Numbered from the stretch's first letter, positions 33,491 to 45,996 are shown. The stretch is DNA of 64,000 nucleotides from JAXLYX01 sp046351215 (GCA_046351215.1 JAXLYX010000016.1:1-64000), one strand, 5' to 3'. A program made the numbers and translations. Notes: a model not told the origin generated them from the letters alone.

Positions 33491-35818
33491 TCATGCGGCG
33501 TCCGTCTCGCCCATCGCCTCGCGCACGCGCTCGAGGAGGTGGGCCGCGGTCCAGGGTTTGCGGAGGATCGGGAGGTCGGGACGCGCCGATTCCATGCGGT
33601 CCATCTCGTCGGCGGGGTAGCCGCTCGTGAAGAGGAAGGGCGTCGCGTCGCCGCGCGCACGCACCGCGTCGTAGAGCTTCGGGCCGGAGAGGCGGGGCAT
33701 GATCACGTCCGTGACCACGAGATCGTAGCGCTCGTCGGCATCGAAGCGCTCGAGCGCTTCCTGGCCGTCGCTCGCGAGCTCGACCCGGTAACCGGCGCGT
33801 TCGAGGATGCGCTTCACCGAGCGGCGGATCGTGCTGTCGTCCTCGACGACGAGGATCGTCCCCTTGGCGTCGCGATGCTCGACGTCGGGCTTCGGCGCGG
33901 CGACGACCTCGAGCTTCGCCTCGTGTCGCGGGAAGAAGAGACGGAACGTCGTTCCCTTCCCGACGTGGCTCTCGACCTCGACGAAGCCGTCGTGCTTCTT
34001 CACGAGGCCGTAGACGGTGGCGAGCCCGAGCCCCGTGCCCCGTCCCATCGGCTTCGTCGTGAAGAAGGGCTCGAAGATGCGCGAGAGCGTGAGCTCGTCC
34101 ATGCCGATTCCGGAGTCCGAGACCTCCACGACGACGTGGGGGAGGGCGGTCGCTCCGGGAACCGGCTCGCCCTTCTCGTTGGCGGGCACGTGCTCGCCGT
34201 CCTTCACCGTGACGCGGAGCACGCCGCCCTCGGGCATCGCGTCGCGCGCGTTCGTGACGAGGTTCACGAGGATCTGCTCGAGCGCGCCGCGATCGGCGAG
34301 GACGGGGAAGGTGCGCCCCATGATCGCGAGCTCGATCGCGACGCTCTCCGGCAGCAGGCGCAAGAACGTCCGCTCGACGTCCGAAGCGACGGCCGCGAGG
34401 TCGAGCGGCACGCGCTCGAGCGACTCGCGACGGCTGAACGCCATCAGCTTGTTCACGAGGCGCGCGCCACGCCGTCCCTCCTTCACGATCTCCTCGAGAT
34501 CGCGTCTGGCCGTCTCCGGATCCTTCTCGACGGCCTCCTTCGCGAGCTCGGCCGCGGCGAGGATCGCGGTGAGGAGGTTGTTGAAGTCGTGCGCGATGCC
34601 GCCGGTGAGCTGACCGACGGCCTCGAGCTTCTGTGCCTGCAGGAGCTGGGCCTCCATCGCGTGGAGGTCGCGCTCGGCGGCCATCCGCTCGGTGACGTCG
34701 AGCCCGGTGCCGATGAGGAACTCGACCTCGCCCTTCTCGTTCGTGATCACCGAGTTCCGCCATTCGATCTCGCGGATCTGCCCGGAGCTCGTCTTCCAGC
34801 GCGAGAACCCACCCTTCGGATAGGCCTCCTTCGTCATGGACTCGAGGAGCTTCTCGATGCCGGCGCGCTCTCCCTCCGGCACGACGAGGTCGGCGAAACG
34901 AGCACCGAGCGCGTCGGAGTCGGAGTAGCCCGTGAGCTGCTCGCAGGCCGCGTTCCATCCGACGACGTGCCCCGAGGTGTCGAGCACCACGATGAGGGCG
35001 CCGACGGTGTCGAGCACGGCCGACACGAAGTCGCGCTCGCGTCGGAGCGCGTCCTGCGCGTTGCGCGTCTCCGTCACGTCGAGCGAGACGATGAAGTGGG
35101 CCGGGCGCCCCTGGAAGATGCCGGCACGCACGAAGATGTCGACCCATCGGACGTCGCCGTTGCGGTGTCGCTGGCGATAGCGCGCGTGGCGGACGCGATC
35201 GGGGGCGGCCATGACGCCCGCGAAGAAGTCGAGGACGCGCTGGAGATCGTCGGGGTGGACGAGCGCGAAGAGCTCGCGCGCGTCGAGCCGCAGGAGCTCC
35301 GCGTGCCGGATGCCCATGACCGCGGCGGCGGCCGCGTTCGCCGCGACGATGCGCTCGTCCTGCACGACGCTCACGCCCTGCACGGACGACTCGAAGATCG
35401 TCCGGTAGAGCTCTTCGGACGAGCGAAGCTCCTCTTCGATCTGGCGATGCTTCGTGACGTCGTGCGCCGTCAGCACGATCACCTCGGTCGCGGGCTCGAG
35501 CTCGGCCCGTTCGACCATCACGTCGAAGTGGTGGAACGCGCCCCGCCGGTCGCGCACGGATTGCTCGAGCCGCATCGCCGGCGCGCTCTCGATGACGACG
35601 CGGTAGACCGCCTCGGAGAGCGACTGCATCTCCGAGTCCCCGAGCAGGGCGAAGATCGAGCGTCCGACGACGCTGGTGGGTCGGTAGCCGAGCAGGTCCT
35701 CGAGGGCCCGGTTCGCGTACTCCACCGTGCCCTGCGGGTCGATCAGCACCAGGATGTCCCGGCTCCTCTCGACCAGGGCGAGGAAGCGTCCGGCCAGCGA
35801 TCCGCGCGTGAGCGTCAC
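33491..35818 (-). CDS. PAS-domain hybrid histidine kinase with receiver
   Basis: A 775-aa cytosolic sensor with no membrane helix. At least three PAS domains occupy about 10-390 (ILVLIDPQGTVEYANRALEDLLGY, RIVAANAAAAAVMGI, LIVVLDTSGHVVGWNAACEQLTGY). The kinase core has GQLTGGIAHDFNNLLTAI, the HDFNN-type phosphoacceptor, then NLVTNARDAMP, SDSGIGMDE, FEPFFTTKPMGRGTGLGL. A C-terminal receiver (from about 640) has ILVVEDD and the phospho-Asp in VVTDVIMPRLSG. Such HDFNN hybrids often close their own phosphorelay. GTG 35818 is preferred over 35845: TAGGAT ends 7 nt before it. Divergent from uvrB. Confidence 0.92.
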   Translation of the reverse strand: MTLTRGSLAGRFLALVERSRDILVLIDPQGTVEYANRALEDLLGYRPTSVVGRSIFALLGDSEMQSLSEAVYRVVIESAPAMRLEQSVRDRRGAFHHFDVMVERAELEPATEVIVLTAHDVTKHRQIEEELRSSEELYRTIFESSVQGVSVVQDERIVAANAAAAAVMGIRHAELLRLDARELFALVHPDDLQRVLDFFAGVMAAPDRVRHARYRQRHRNGDVRWVDIFVRAGIFQGRPAHFIVSLDVTETRNAQDALRRERDFVSAVLDTVGALIVVLDTSGHVVGWNAACEQLTGYSDSDALGARFADLVVPEGERAGIEKLLESMTKEAYPKGGFSRWKTSSGQIREIEWRNSVITNEKGEVEFLIGTGLDVTERMAAERDLHAMEAQLLQAQKLEAVGQLTGGIAHDFNNLLTAILAAAELAKEAVEKDPETARRDLEEIVKEGRRGARLVNKLMAFSRRESLERVPLDLAAVASDVERTFLRLLPESVAIELAIMGRTFPVLADRGALEQILVNLVTNARDAMPEGGVLRVTVKDGEHVPANEKGEPVPGATALPHVVVEVSDSGIGMDELTLSRIFEPFFTTKPMGRGTGLGLATVYGLVKKHDGFVEVESHVGKGTTFRLFFPRHEAKLEVVAAPKPDVEHRDAKGTILVVEDDSTIRRSVKRILERAGYRVELASDGQEALERFDADERYDLVVTDVIMPRLSGPKLYDAVRARGDATPFLFTSGYPADEMDRMESARPDLPILRKPWTAAHLLERVREAMGETDAA

Positions 35819-35825
35819 GCCGGGG

Positions 35826-35831
35826 ATCCTA
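35826..35831 (-). promoter_or_regulatory. -10-like TAGGAT of the PAS kinase gene
   Basis: Minus-strand TAGGAT ends 7 nt before the GTG at 35818. Confidence 0.4.
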
Positions 35832-35868
35832 GCGGAGGGCCGCACGGGATCCCACCCCGAGCGGATGC

Positions 35869-35874
35869 TACGTT
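35869..35874 (+). promoter_or_regulatory. -10-like TACGTT of uvrB
   Basis: TACGTT (preceded by TGC, an extended -10 pattern) is 9 nt before the uvrB ATG; the leader would be about 3 nt. No LexA-like operator was recognised in the 65-bp divergent region. Confidence 0.4.
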
Positions 35875-35883
35875 GGGTCTCCC

Positions 35884-37974
<2,091 letters not shown>

Positions 37975-37979
37975 ACGGG

Positions 37980-38008
37980 GGGCTCCCTTCCTTGCGATCG
38001 GGAGGCCC
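37980..38008 (+). terminator. Possible terminator after uvrB
   Basis: GGGCTCCC and GGGAGGCCC pair with one bulged G around a 12-nt loop, directly after uvrB. No U-run; low confidence. Confidence 0.3.
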
Positions 38009-38015
38009 GGGGCGG

Positions 38016-38021
38016 TAGATT
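38016..38021 (+). promoter_or_regulatory. -10-like TAGATT before the CFI-box gene
   Basis: TAGATT is 11 nt before the ATG at 38033, the widest spacing of the series. Confidence 0.35.
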
Positions 38022-38032
38022 GACGGCTCCGT

Positions 38033-39982
<1,950 letters not shown>

Positions 39983-39992
39983 AGTGCGCGCG

Positions 39993-40199
39993 ATGTCCCG
40001 CTTCGTCCTCGCGACCTCGCTCCTCTTCCTCGTCGGCTGCACGCACGTGCGGCCGTACGAGCGCGAGGCGCTCTCGCGTCCGAACATGGACACGGAGCGC
40101 GAGCGCTACGAGACCGCCTTCCGGGCCCACGTCTACGACTCGCGCGAGGGCGCGATGGGTGGCTACAACAGCACCGGTGGCGGTTGTGGCTGCAACTAG
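39993..40199 (+). CDS. DUF4266-type small lipoprotein
   Basis: A 68-aa lipoprotein: signal FVLATSLLFLVGC with a lipobox ending at Cys15, then THVRPYEREALSRPNMDTE and the C-terminus YDSREGAMGGYNSTGGGCGCN. The HVRPYERE and GGGCGCN elements are what I associate with DUF4266 lipoproteins that precede DUF3570 proteins. The conserved CGC end suggests disulphide, metal or cofactor attachment, but nothing is proven. Its stop (40197-40199) overlaps the start of the DUF3570 gene, so the two are coupled. Confidence 0.8.
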   Translation: MSRFVLATSLLFLVGCTHVRPYEREALSRPNMDTERERYETAFRAHVYDSREGAMGGYNSTGGGCGCN

Positions 40200-41355
40200 C
40201 CGGCTCCTGTACGCCCTCTTCGTCGTCGCCACGTGGCTCGCCCTCGTTCCCGAGGTCTCCGCGGACGAGGCATCCGGCCGTATCTCCGGCAACGTCGAGC
40301 TCCGGACGAACTACTTCTGGGAGAACTCCACGCGCATCGTCGCTCCCGTCGTCTCGACGCAGCTCGACACGGCGCGCGGGGTGAAGATCGACGGCTACTA
40401 CCTGGTCGACGCGATCACGAGCGCGAGCGTGGGCGCGGGCGCGCAGACCGACGTGCGCTTCACGGAGGTCCGCAACGAGTTCGGTCTCGGCGGAAGCTAC
40501 GAGTTCCACCTCCGCAACGGCATGCACCTGCGCACGGGCGCGTTCTTCCGTTACAGCCACGAGCCGGACTACGTCTCGTACGGCGTCATCCCGACGATCC
40601 AGCTCGCGATGAACGACCGCTCGACGGTGCTCCGGCTCCGCGGTGTGTTCATGCACGACGACGTGGGGCAGGTCTTCCGCATCGGCGCGCAGGAGGCGCC
40701 GATGGGCGGCGGCGGCATGACCGCCAACACCTTCGCGCAGAGCTTCAACACGATCCTGCTCTCGCCGATGCTCGAGCAGACGCTCTCTCGCGTCGCGCTC
40801 CTCCTCGTGGGCTACGACTTCGGCTACCTCGACGGCTACCTCTCGAGCCCCTACCGGCAGGCCACGGTCAACGGCCGCCTCGAGCCCGAGAACCATCCGG
40901 ACACGCGCATCCGCAACAACCTCTGGGCGCGCATCCAATACGCCTTCCCCGAGAGCGGCACCGCGCTCCACTTCACCCTGCGCGGCTACATCGACAGCTG
41001 GGACGTCGCGGCGGTCACGCCCGAGGTGCGCGTCTACCAGGACCTCGGGAGCAACCTCATGTTCCGGCTCCGCTACCGCTACTACAAGCAGTCGGCCGCG
41101 GACTTCTACGGCGGCGCGCCGCTCGGCATGTACTCGGGCAACCCCCTCTACTACACGGCCGATCCGAAGATGACGCGGTTCCACGTGAACGAGCCCGGCT
41201 TCTCGCTCGTGTGGTTCTTCCCGAACCTCGACGCGCGCGGCCTCACCTGGCTCTCGGGCGCCCAGCTCGAGCTCACCTTCGACTGGCGCTTCAACACGAA
41301 CCGCTTCGGCGATGCGGTGATCTCGACCTGCGCGTTCCGGCTGCCGATCCGCTGA
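40186..41355 (+). CDS. DUF3570-family outer-membrane-type protein
   Basis: A 389-aa exported protein starting at GTG 40186, inside the last codons of the DUF4266 gene. After the signal (LLYALFVVATWLALVPEVSAD) it has beta-barrel-like alternating aromatic strands: SGNVELRTNYFWENSTRIVAPVV, NGMHLRTGAFFRYSHEPDY, LLLVGYDFGYLDGYLSSPYR. The ending ELTFDWRFNTNRFGDAVIST is a typical last-strand region. DUF3570 genes are often with DUF4266 and sometimes with thioredoxin and flavin-transferase (ApbE-like) genes; none of the latter adjoin here. The role is unknown, probably envelope redox or transport. Confidence 0.8.
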   Translation: MAATSRLLYALFVVATWLALVPEVSADEASGRISGNVELRTNYFWENSTRIVAPVVSTQLDTARGVKIDGYYLVDAITSASVGAGAQTDVRFTEVRNEFGLGGSYEFHLRNGMHLRTGAFFRYSHEPDYVSYGVIPTIQLAMNDRSTVLRLRGVFMHDDVGQVFRIGAQEAPMGGGGMTANTFAQSFNTILLSPMLEQTLSRVALLLVGYDFGYLDGYLSSPYRQATVNGRLEPENHPDTRIRNNLWARIQYAFPESGTALHFTLRGYIDSWDVAAVTPEVRVYQDLGSNLMFRLRYRYYKQSAADFYGGAPLGMYSGNPLYYTADPKMTRFHVNEPGFSLVWFFPNLDARGLTWLSGAQLELTFDWRFNTNRFGDAVISTCAFRLPIR

Positions 41356-41360
41356 GCCGT

Positions 41361-41813
41361 CTACTCGCCGCGCCTGCGGCCTGCACGGCTCGTGGGCTTC
41401 GTCCAATCCTCGAGCCGGAGACCTTCGAAGCGCTCGAAGTCCTTCGTGTTCGCGGTGACGAGCACGAGCCCGCGCGTCCGCGCGATCGCCGCGATCTGTC
41501 CGTCGACGAAGGGCGGCGGATGCCCGAGGTCCGAGAGGCGCGCCCGCTCGCGACCGTGCCATGCCGCGGCAGCCTCGTCGTACGGGAGGACCGGAAAGGA
41601 AGGCCTCACGACGTCGGTCAGATAGGCCTCGAGCGCGACGCGTCGGCGTCCCGGAGGGAGTCGTTCCGTTCCGAAGACGAGCTCGTGCCAGACGGGCGCC
41701 GCGATCGCGCACTCGGTGCCGACGTCGGAGAGCTTCCGGACGACGCGGGGATTCCCGCTCGTCGAAACGGGGGCGGAAACGACGTTCGTGTCGAGGAGGT
41801 AGCGGAGGCTCAA
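41361..41813 (-). CDS. PIN-domain toxin of a VapC-like pair
   Basis: A 150-aa PIN ribonuclease-like protein. It begins LRYLLDTNVVSAP with the first acidic metal ligand, keeps a mid-protein acidic residue in APVWHELVFG, and has FVDGQIAAIARTRGLVLVTANTKDFERFEG with the remaining Asp residues. VapC toxins cut tRNA or rRNA. The ATG overlaps the antitoxin stop (ATGA), the standard toxin-antitoxin coupling. The target is not predictable. Convergent with the DUF3570 gene (6 bp gap). Confidence 0.9.
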   Translation of the reverse strand: MSLRYLLDTNVVSAPVSTSGNPRVVRKLSDVGTECAIAAPVWHELVFGTERLPPGRRRVALEAYLTDVVRPSFPVLPYDEAAAAWHGRERARLSDLGHPPPFVDGQIAAIARTRGLVLVTANTKDFERFEGLRLEDWTKPTSRAGRRRGE

Positions 41814-42088
41814 AGGTCGACCTCGCGACCTTCGGAGCGATCGCGGAGCCCGTCGAAGGTCTCGGCCGGAACGGAGCGCGCCGCGCGAGGATGCGCATCG
41901 AGATAGCGGGCGAACGCCTGAGCGAACGTCGCACGGCCGCTCTTCAAGCGCTCGAGCTCCTCCACCGACACGACCACGGCCACGGGCTTGCCGCGCCGCG
42001 TGAGCTCGACGGATCGGCCGGACTCCGCGTCGCGCACGATGTCGGCGAGGTGCGCCCGCGCCTCGGCGATGGAGTAGCGCTGGGTCAT
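41810..42088 (-). CDS. Phd/YefM-like antitoxin
   Basis: A 92-aa antitoxin. The N-terminal 50 residues (QRYSIAEARAHLADIVRDAE, VELTRRGKPVAVVVSVEELERL) are the Phd/YefM DNA-binding fold, and the C-terminal half, disordered and charged, would wrap the toxin. ATG 42088 is selected over 42103 because it fits the fold and lies exactly at the predicted transcription start. It is expected to repress its own promoter at the 42096-42115 operator. Confidence 0.9.
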   Translation of the reverse strand: MTQRYSIAEARAHLADIVRDAESGRSVELTRRGKPVAVVVSVEELERLKSGRATFAQAFARYLDAHPRAARSVPAETFDGLRDRSEGREVDL

Positions 42089-42094
42089 GGGCTC

Positions 42095-42124
42095 AATGTA
42101 CATCTACGTGTACATCTCGTCCAA
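42095..42124 (-). promoter_or_regulatory. Promoter and operator of the toxin-antitoxin genes
   Basis: Minus strand: TTGGAC (42124-42119), 18-bp spacer, TACATT (42100-42095). The antitoxin ATG starts 6 nt further on, so transcription would begin at the ATG. A perfect inverted repeat ATGTACA-N6-TGTACAT (42096-42115) overlaps the -10 and spacer, a likely autorepression operator. Confidence 0.65.
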
Positions 42125-42131
42125 CTTCGCG

Positions 42132-43043
42132 TCAGAGCCGGAAGTCGAGACCGAACGTGATCAGCGGTCCACGTGCGGTCACCGGCTGGGACCACGACAC
42201 CGTGTCGCCCTCGTAGTAGCCCGCCTGTTTCGTGACGGCGAGACCCGCTCCGACGCGGGCGAAGAGCGCACGCGAGGCGACCGAGCCCAGGAGACGAACG
42301 CGAGCCCCCACGGAGACGTCGGAGTAGTTCAGGACGTCGAATCCGGTCCCGCCCTGCACGACCACGTAGAGGCGCGTCCGGTAGGCGCGCAGATGGAGCG
42401 TCGCGTCGAAGTTCGCGAAGTGGATCCCGCCGCTCCAGAACCCCATCGTCACGTTCGCCAGGAAGATGTGGCGGCCGTACGTCCCGACCCGACCCGTGAG
42501 GACGATCGAGGGCGCGAGGCTCGCCGTGTAGAACGCCGCCGGATTCCCGGTGCAGGGCGTGGGCGGATAGTGGGTGCAGGAGACCTCGGCGCCCGGCACG
42601 TTGCGCTGCACGAGGCCCACGCCAGCGCCGACGTCGAAGAAGGGTCGATCCAAGCCGGCTGCGACGAAGGCCGAGAGCGTCTTGGTGACCCCGCGGATCT
42701 GCCCCAGGGACGAGCCGTCGCCGCCCGCGATGGTGTGGTTGTAGGGCATGAGCGCCGCCCGCACGAAGAAGGGCTTCCGTCCGCGGTAGGCGAGCCGGAC
42801 GTCGAGCAGGTTGCCGAAGGCGAACCCACCGGCGCCTCCGACGTACTGCGGTTCGGAGCCTCTCGAGGAGGGCTGGGCCCAATACGGCATGTCGACCACG
42901 CTTCCCGTGAACGAGGGCCGAGGATCCTCGGGAGGCGGCTCCCGCGACCTCGTCTGGGCGCTCGCCGAGCGAGTGGAGACGAGGAGGAGCAGAGCGATCG
43001 TGAGGCAGCTACTCCGAACGGAGCAGGAATGTAGTCCAAGCAT
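42132..43043 (-). CDS. Exported beta-rich protein, probable small outer-membrane barrel
   Basis: Not recognised. A 303-aa protein with a signal peptide (SCLTIALLLLVSTRSASAQ), then a polar linker and alternating beta strands with Gly and aromatic residues (GGAGGFAFGNLLDVRLAYRG, GLDRPFFDVGAGVGLVQ, TLHLRAYRTRLYVVVQGGTGF) and a C-terminal GPLITFGLDFRL. This is the look of an OmpA/OprG-like or porin-type barrel of about ten strands, ending in a hydrophobic last residue. An HYPPTPC element suggests a disulphide with a Cys nearby. ATG at 43043. Downstream of the divergent toxin-antitoxin promoter region. Confidence 0.65.
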   Translation of the reverse strand: MLGLHSCSVRSSCLTIALLLLVSTRSASAQTRSREPPPEDPRPSFTGSVVDMPYWAQPSSRGSEPQYVGGAGGFAFGNLLDVRLAYRGRKPFFVRAALMPYNHTIAGGDGSSLGQIRGVTKTLSAFVAAGLDRPFFDVGAGVGLVQRNVPGAEVSCTHYPPTPCTGNPAAFYTASLAPSIVLTGRVGTYGRHIFLANVTMGFWSGGIHFANFDATLHLRAYRTRLYVVVQGGTGFDVLNYSDVSVGARVRLLGSVASRALFARVGAGLAVTKQAGYYEGDTVSWSQPVTARGPLITFGLDFRL

Positions 43044-43121
43044 CGTCGCCGGCTTGTAGCATCCTTCCTCCGGGGTGACGAAGACCTGCGGGCGATCGTC
43101 GCCTTCCTCCTCCTCGACCCG

Positions 43122-44219
43122 ATGCCCCTGCTCCCTCCCGCGCTCTCCGAGCACGCCCCCGAGATCGACGCGCTCTTCACGGCGCTGCTCGCCGTGACCG
43201 TGATCGGCGTCGTGCTCGTCTGGGGATCGATCGCGCTCGCGGTCGTGCGACGGAAGCGATCGGTGATGCGGAGCCCCGAGCCCACGCACGAGAGCCTCGC
43301 GCCGAACCTCGTCTTCCTCGCGGTCTTCGTCGCGATCTGCGCCTTCTTCTTCCATCGGGGCTTCGTCGTCTTCCTCGATCGACGGCTGCCGGCGCCCACG
43401 GACGCGGTGGTCGTGAAGGTGAGGGCGCAGCAGTGGGGCTTCGCCTTCGAGCATCCGAACGGCACCGTACGGATGAACGCGCTCGTCCTCCCCGTCGGTC
43501 GCCCGGTGCGCTTCGAGCTCACGTCGGCCGACACCGTGCACACGCTCGACATCCCCGAGCTCCGCGTCCGCGCGACGGCGATCCCCGGACACGTCGACGT
43601 CTTCGACGTGACGCCCACGCATCTCACGGACCCGGAGCATCCGATCGAGATGTTCTGCGGGAGCTACTGCGGCGAATCCACGGCCTGGCCCGGCGACGAC
43701 ACGGGGCATTCGACGATGCGCGCGCAGCTCTCGGTCGTCCCGGTCGAGGACTATGACGCGCCATGGCCGGCGGGTCAGGGCTTCCACGAGCCCTCGCGGT
43801 GCGACGGATACCCCATGCCGATGGATCCCGATGTCTGCTGGGGCGAGATGATCTACGCGCAAGCCGGCTGCCGCGCGTGCCACTTCACCGAGCCCATCGT
43901 CCGGAAGCCGGCCCCGAGCCTCGCGGGCCTCTGGGGCTCGGACGTGCCGCTCGAGGGTGGAGGCTCGGTCCGCGTGGACGAGGCCTACGTCGCCGAATCC
44001 ATCCGTTCACCGGGAGCGCGCATCGTCCGCGGCTACTCCCACATCCACATGCCGCCCTATCGGTTCAGCGACCACGAGGTCCAGGCCTTCATCGCCTTCC
44101 TCCGCTCGCTCGCGCAGCCGCCGCTGCCCGCGCTCACGCCGACCAAGGCAACCGACGCACGAGCTCCTCGCCGCGGAGGCGAAGCGCGCTCGGCAGGTCA
44201 CGACGGCAGGCGGCCGTGA
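43122..44219 (+). CDS. Orphan cytochrome oxidase subunit II-like protein with cytochrome c domain
   Basis: A 365-aa protein: two membrane helices (about 15-43 and 60-85), a periplasmic cupredoxin domain with CuA-type ligands (VHTLDIPELRV for the first His, Cys179 and Cys183 in FCGSYCGEST, His196, Met199), and a C-terminal cytochrome c domain (CRACH, 250-254, with Met310 in HIHMPPY). This is the layout of caa3-type CoxB. Two oddities: the normal C-x3-C-x3-H-x2-M spacing has nine extra residues between Cys183 and His196, and no subunit I, III or assembly gene is near. The 3' end overlaps the kinase gene on the other strand by 86 bp. It may bind CuA with a modified loop or be a repurposed electron carrier. 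Confidence 0.85.
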   Translation: MPLLPPALSEHAPEIDALFTALLAVTVIGVVLVWGSIALAVVRRKRSVMRSPEPTHESLAPNLVFLAVFVAICAFFFHRGFVVFLDRRLPAPTDAVVVKVRAQQWGFAFEHPNGTVRMNALVLPVGRPVRFELTSADTVHTLDIPELRVRATAIPGHVDVFDVTPTHLTDPEHPIEMFCGSYCGESTAWPGDDTGHSTMRAQLSVVPVEDYDAPWPAGQGFHEPSRCDGYPMPMDPDVCWGEMIYAQAGCRACHFTEPIVRKPAPSLAGLWGSDVPLEGGGSVRVDEAYVAESIRSPGARIVRGYSHIHMPPYRFSDHEVQAFIAFLRSLAQPPLPALTPTKATDARAPRRGGEARSAGHDGRRP

Positions 44220-45996
44220 AGGCCTTCACGAGCTCCTGCGCGCTCTGGAAGCGATCCTCGGGCTCCTTCGCGAGGGCGATGGCGAAGACGTGCTCGAGAT
44301 CCGAGGGCAGCTCGGGCCGCAGCTTCTGAGGCGAGCGCGGGCCGCGGTAGCAGATCTCGAAGAGCGTCTCGGGCACGTTCGGTCCGGTGAAGGCCGGATG
44401 GCCCGTGAGCACGCGGTAGAGCACGACGCCGAGCGAGAAGACGTCGCTGCGCGCATCGACCGGGATGCCGCGCGCCTGCTCGGGCGACATGTAGCCGGGC
44501 GTGCCGACGACCTGGTGCTCCGTCAGGGTGTTCGACGTGCCGCCGAGCTTCGAGACGCCGAAGTCGAGCAGCTTCCAGCGGTGGATCCCGTCCTCGCCCT
44601 TCGCGTGGAAGATGTTCTGCGGCTTGAGGTCGCGGTGCACGACGCCCGCCGCGTGCGCGTCGACGAGGCCCTTGCCGACCTCGCGCGCGAGGGTCGCCGC
44701 ATCGACGAGGGAGAGGTGCCCGTCGCGACGCAGACGCGAGGCGAGGTCCTCGCCGTAGAGGCGCTCCATCGCGAGGAAGGGAGCACCGTCCTCCATGCGT
44801 CCGACGTCGAGCACCCGCACCACGTGCGGGTTCGAGAGCTTGCGGCAAATCTCGCCCTCGCGGAGGAAGCGCTCGACGAGCTCGGTCCGCTCGATGGCCT
44901 CGGCCTGCAGCAGCTTCACGGCGACCGACGAGGAATCGCCCTCGCGGGAGGCGGCGTAGACCTCGCCCATCGCGCCGACGCCGATCACCACGTCGAGCAC
45001 GTAGTCTCCCGCGCGCGCACCCGAGTAGCGCCCCGCCTTGCCGACGACGGCGCCGAGCGCGCGATCGAAATTCGCCTTCGCCTCCTCGAGCTGCACCAGG
45101 CGCTCGTGCGCGACCATCATCGCGCCGTGCGAACGCTGGAGCGCCTCGACGAGGCTCGCCCGGCTGATGCGCGCCATCAGGTGCGTGAGTCCGAGGACGG
45201 TGAGCACGGCGAGGATCGCGAAGACGCGCGACGCGAGATCCGTGTGACCGACCGAGAAGAGGCCGCGATCGGGGAGCAGGCCCGCCGTGACCGCGCTCGC
45301 GAGGAGCAGCCACTGCGTGGTGAGCCACGCGGGCACGAAGAAGGAGCCGATGCGATCGCCGGACTGCCCGAAGAAGAGGACCGCGAGCGTGAGGATCACG
45401 GGCACCGGAGAGAAGACGCCGAGGTAGTACTCGACGAAGGCGACGCCCGCGCCGAGGAAGAAGCCGTAGGACCGGTGGATCCACCACGCGTAGTGCTTCG
45501 GCTCGCGCGTGCGCCAGAAGACCGCCGCCGAGGCGACGCCCATCGCCGCGAGCGAGGCGGCGGAGAGGAGCTTCGCGATCCGGTCGCCGCCGAGGAAGGG
45601 GAGGCAGAGTCCGACGAAGAGCGTGACGACGGCGACGATGGCGGAGAAGCCGCGGGCCCGCTCGCCTTCCTCCTCGAGCATCGCGCTCGCGATCGCCGCG
45701 TCCGCGTGCGTGCGGAGGGCGCTCTCCGAGCGGCTCGACGAACGCTGCGTGAGCGAGGCGCTCGAGTTGCCCGAGACCGTGCTCGCCTTCGTCACCCCCG
45801 TGCTCGAGGGGAGGGTGTTCGCGCCGGTCTCGCTCGTCGTGACGGCCGCATCGCTCGTCGTGACGGCCGCGTCGCTCGTCGTCACCGTCGTCTCGCCCGA
45901 CTCGGACGCGGGAGGCGCGACGGATCGGCCCCGCTTCGCGAGCGGCGAGACCACGGTGGCGCCGGCGTCGAAGTCGGGCGGTCGATTCGCGTCCAT
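44134..45996 (-). CDS. Membrane-sensor Ser/Thr protein kinase
   Basis: A 620-aa kinase starting at ATG 45996. A low-complexity N-terminus (including two tandem TTSDAAV repeats, about 38-51) precedes roughly five membrane helices (about 117-285; e.g. FSAIVAVVTLFVGLCLPFLGG), then a coiled coil and a C-terminal kinase domain (about 332-595) with IGVGAMGEVYA, VAVKLL, HRDLKPQN, LDFGVSK and a GTPGYMSPEQARG activation loop. All catalytic residues are present, unlike many bacterial pseudokinases. The organisation inverts the usual kinase-then-helix order. An alternative GTG at 46068 would add 24 residues. No obvious substrate or phosphatase is nearby. Confidence 0.88.
   Translation of the reverse strand: MDANRPPDFDAGATVVSPLAKRGRSVAPPASESGETTVTTSDAAVTTSDAAVTTSETGANTLPSSTGVTKASTVSGNSSASLTQRSSSRSESALRTHADAAIASAMLEEEGERARGFSAIVAVVTLFVGLCLPFLGGDRIAKLLSAASLAAMGVASAAVFWRTREPKHYAWWIHRSYGFFLGAGVAFVEYYLGVFSPVPVILTLAVLFFGQSGDRIGSFFVPAWLTTQWLLLASAVTAGLLPDRGLFSVGHTDLASRVFAILAVLTVLGLTHLMARISRASLVEALQRSHGAMMVAHERLVQLEEAKANFDRALGAVVGKAGRYSGARAGDYVLDVVIGVGAMGEVYAASREGDSSSVAVKLLQAEAIERTELVERFLREGEICRKLSNPHVVRVLDVGRMEDGAPFLAMERLYGEDLASRLRRDGHLSLVDAATLAREVGKGLVDAHAAGVVHRDLKPQNIFHAKGEDGIHRWKLLDFGVSKLGGTSNTLTEHQVVGTPGYMSPEQARGIPVDARSDVFSLGVVLYRVLTGHPAFTGPNVPETLFEICYRGPRSPQKLRPELPSDLEHVFAIALAKEPEDRFQSAQELVKAFTAACRRDLPSALRLRGEELVRRLPWSA
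45832..45894. repeat. Three tandem 21-bp repeats inside the kinase gene
   Basis: Consecutive copies of a 21-bp unit around TCGCTCGTCGTGACGGCCGC encode the TTSDAAV repeats in the N-terminal linker. Copy number could vary in relatives by slippage. Confidence 0.6.
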
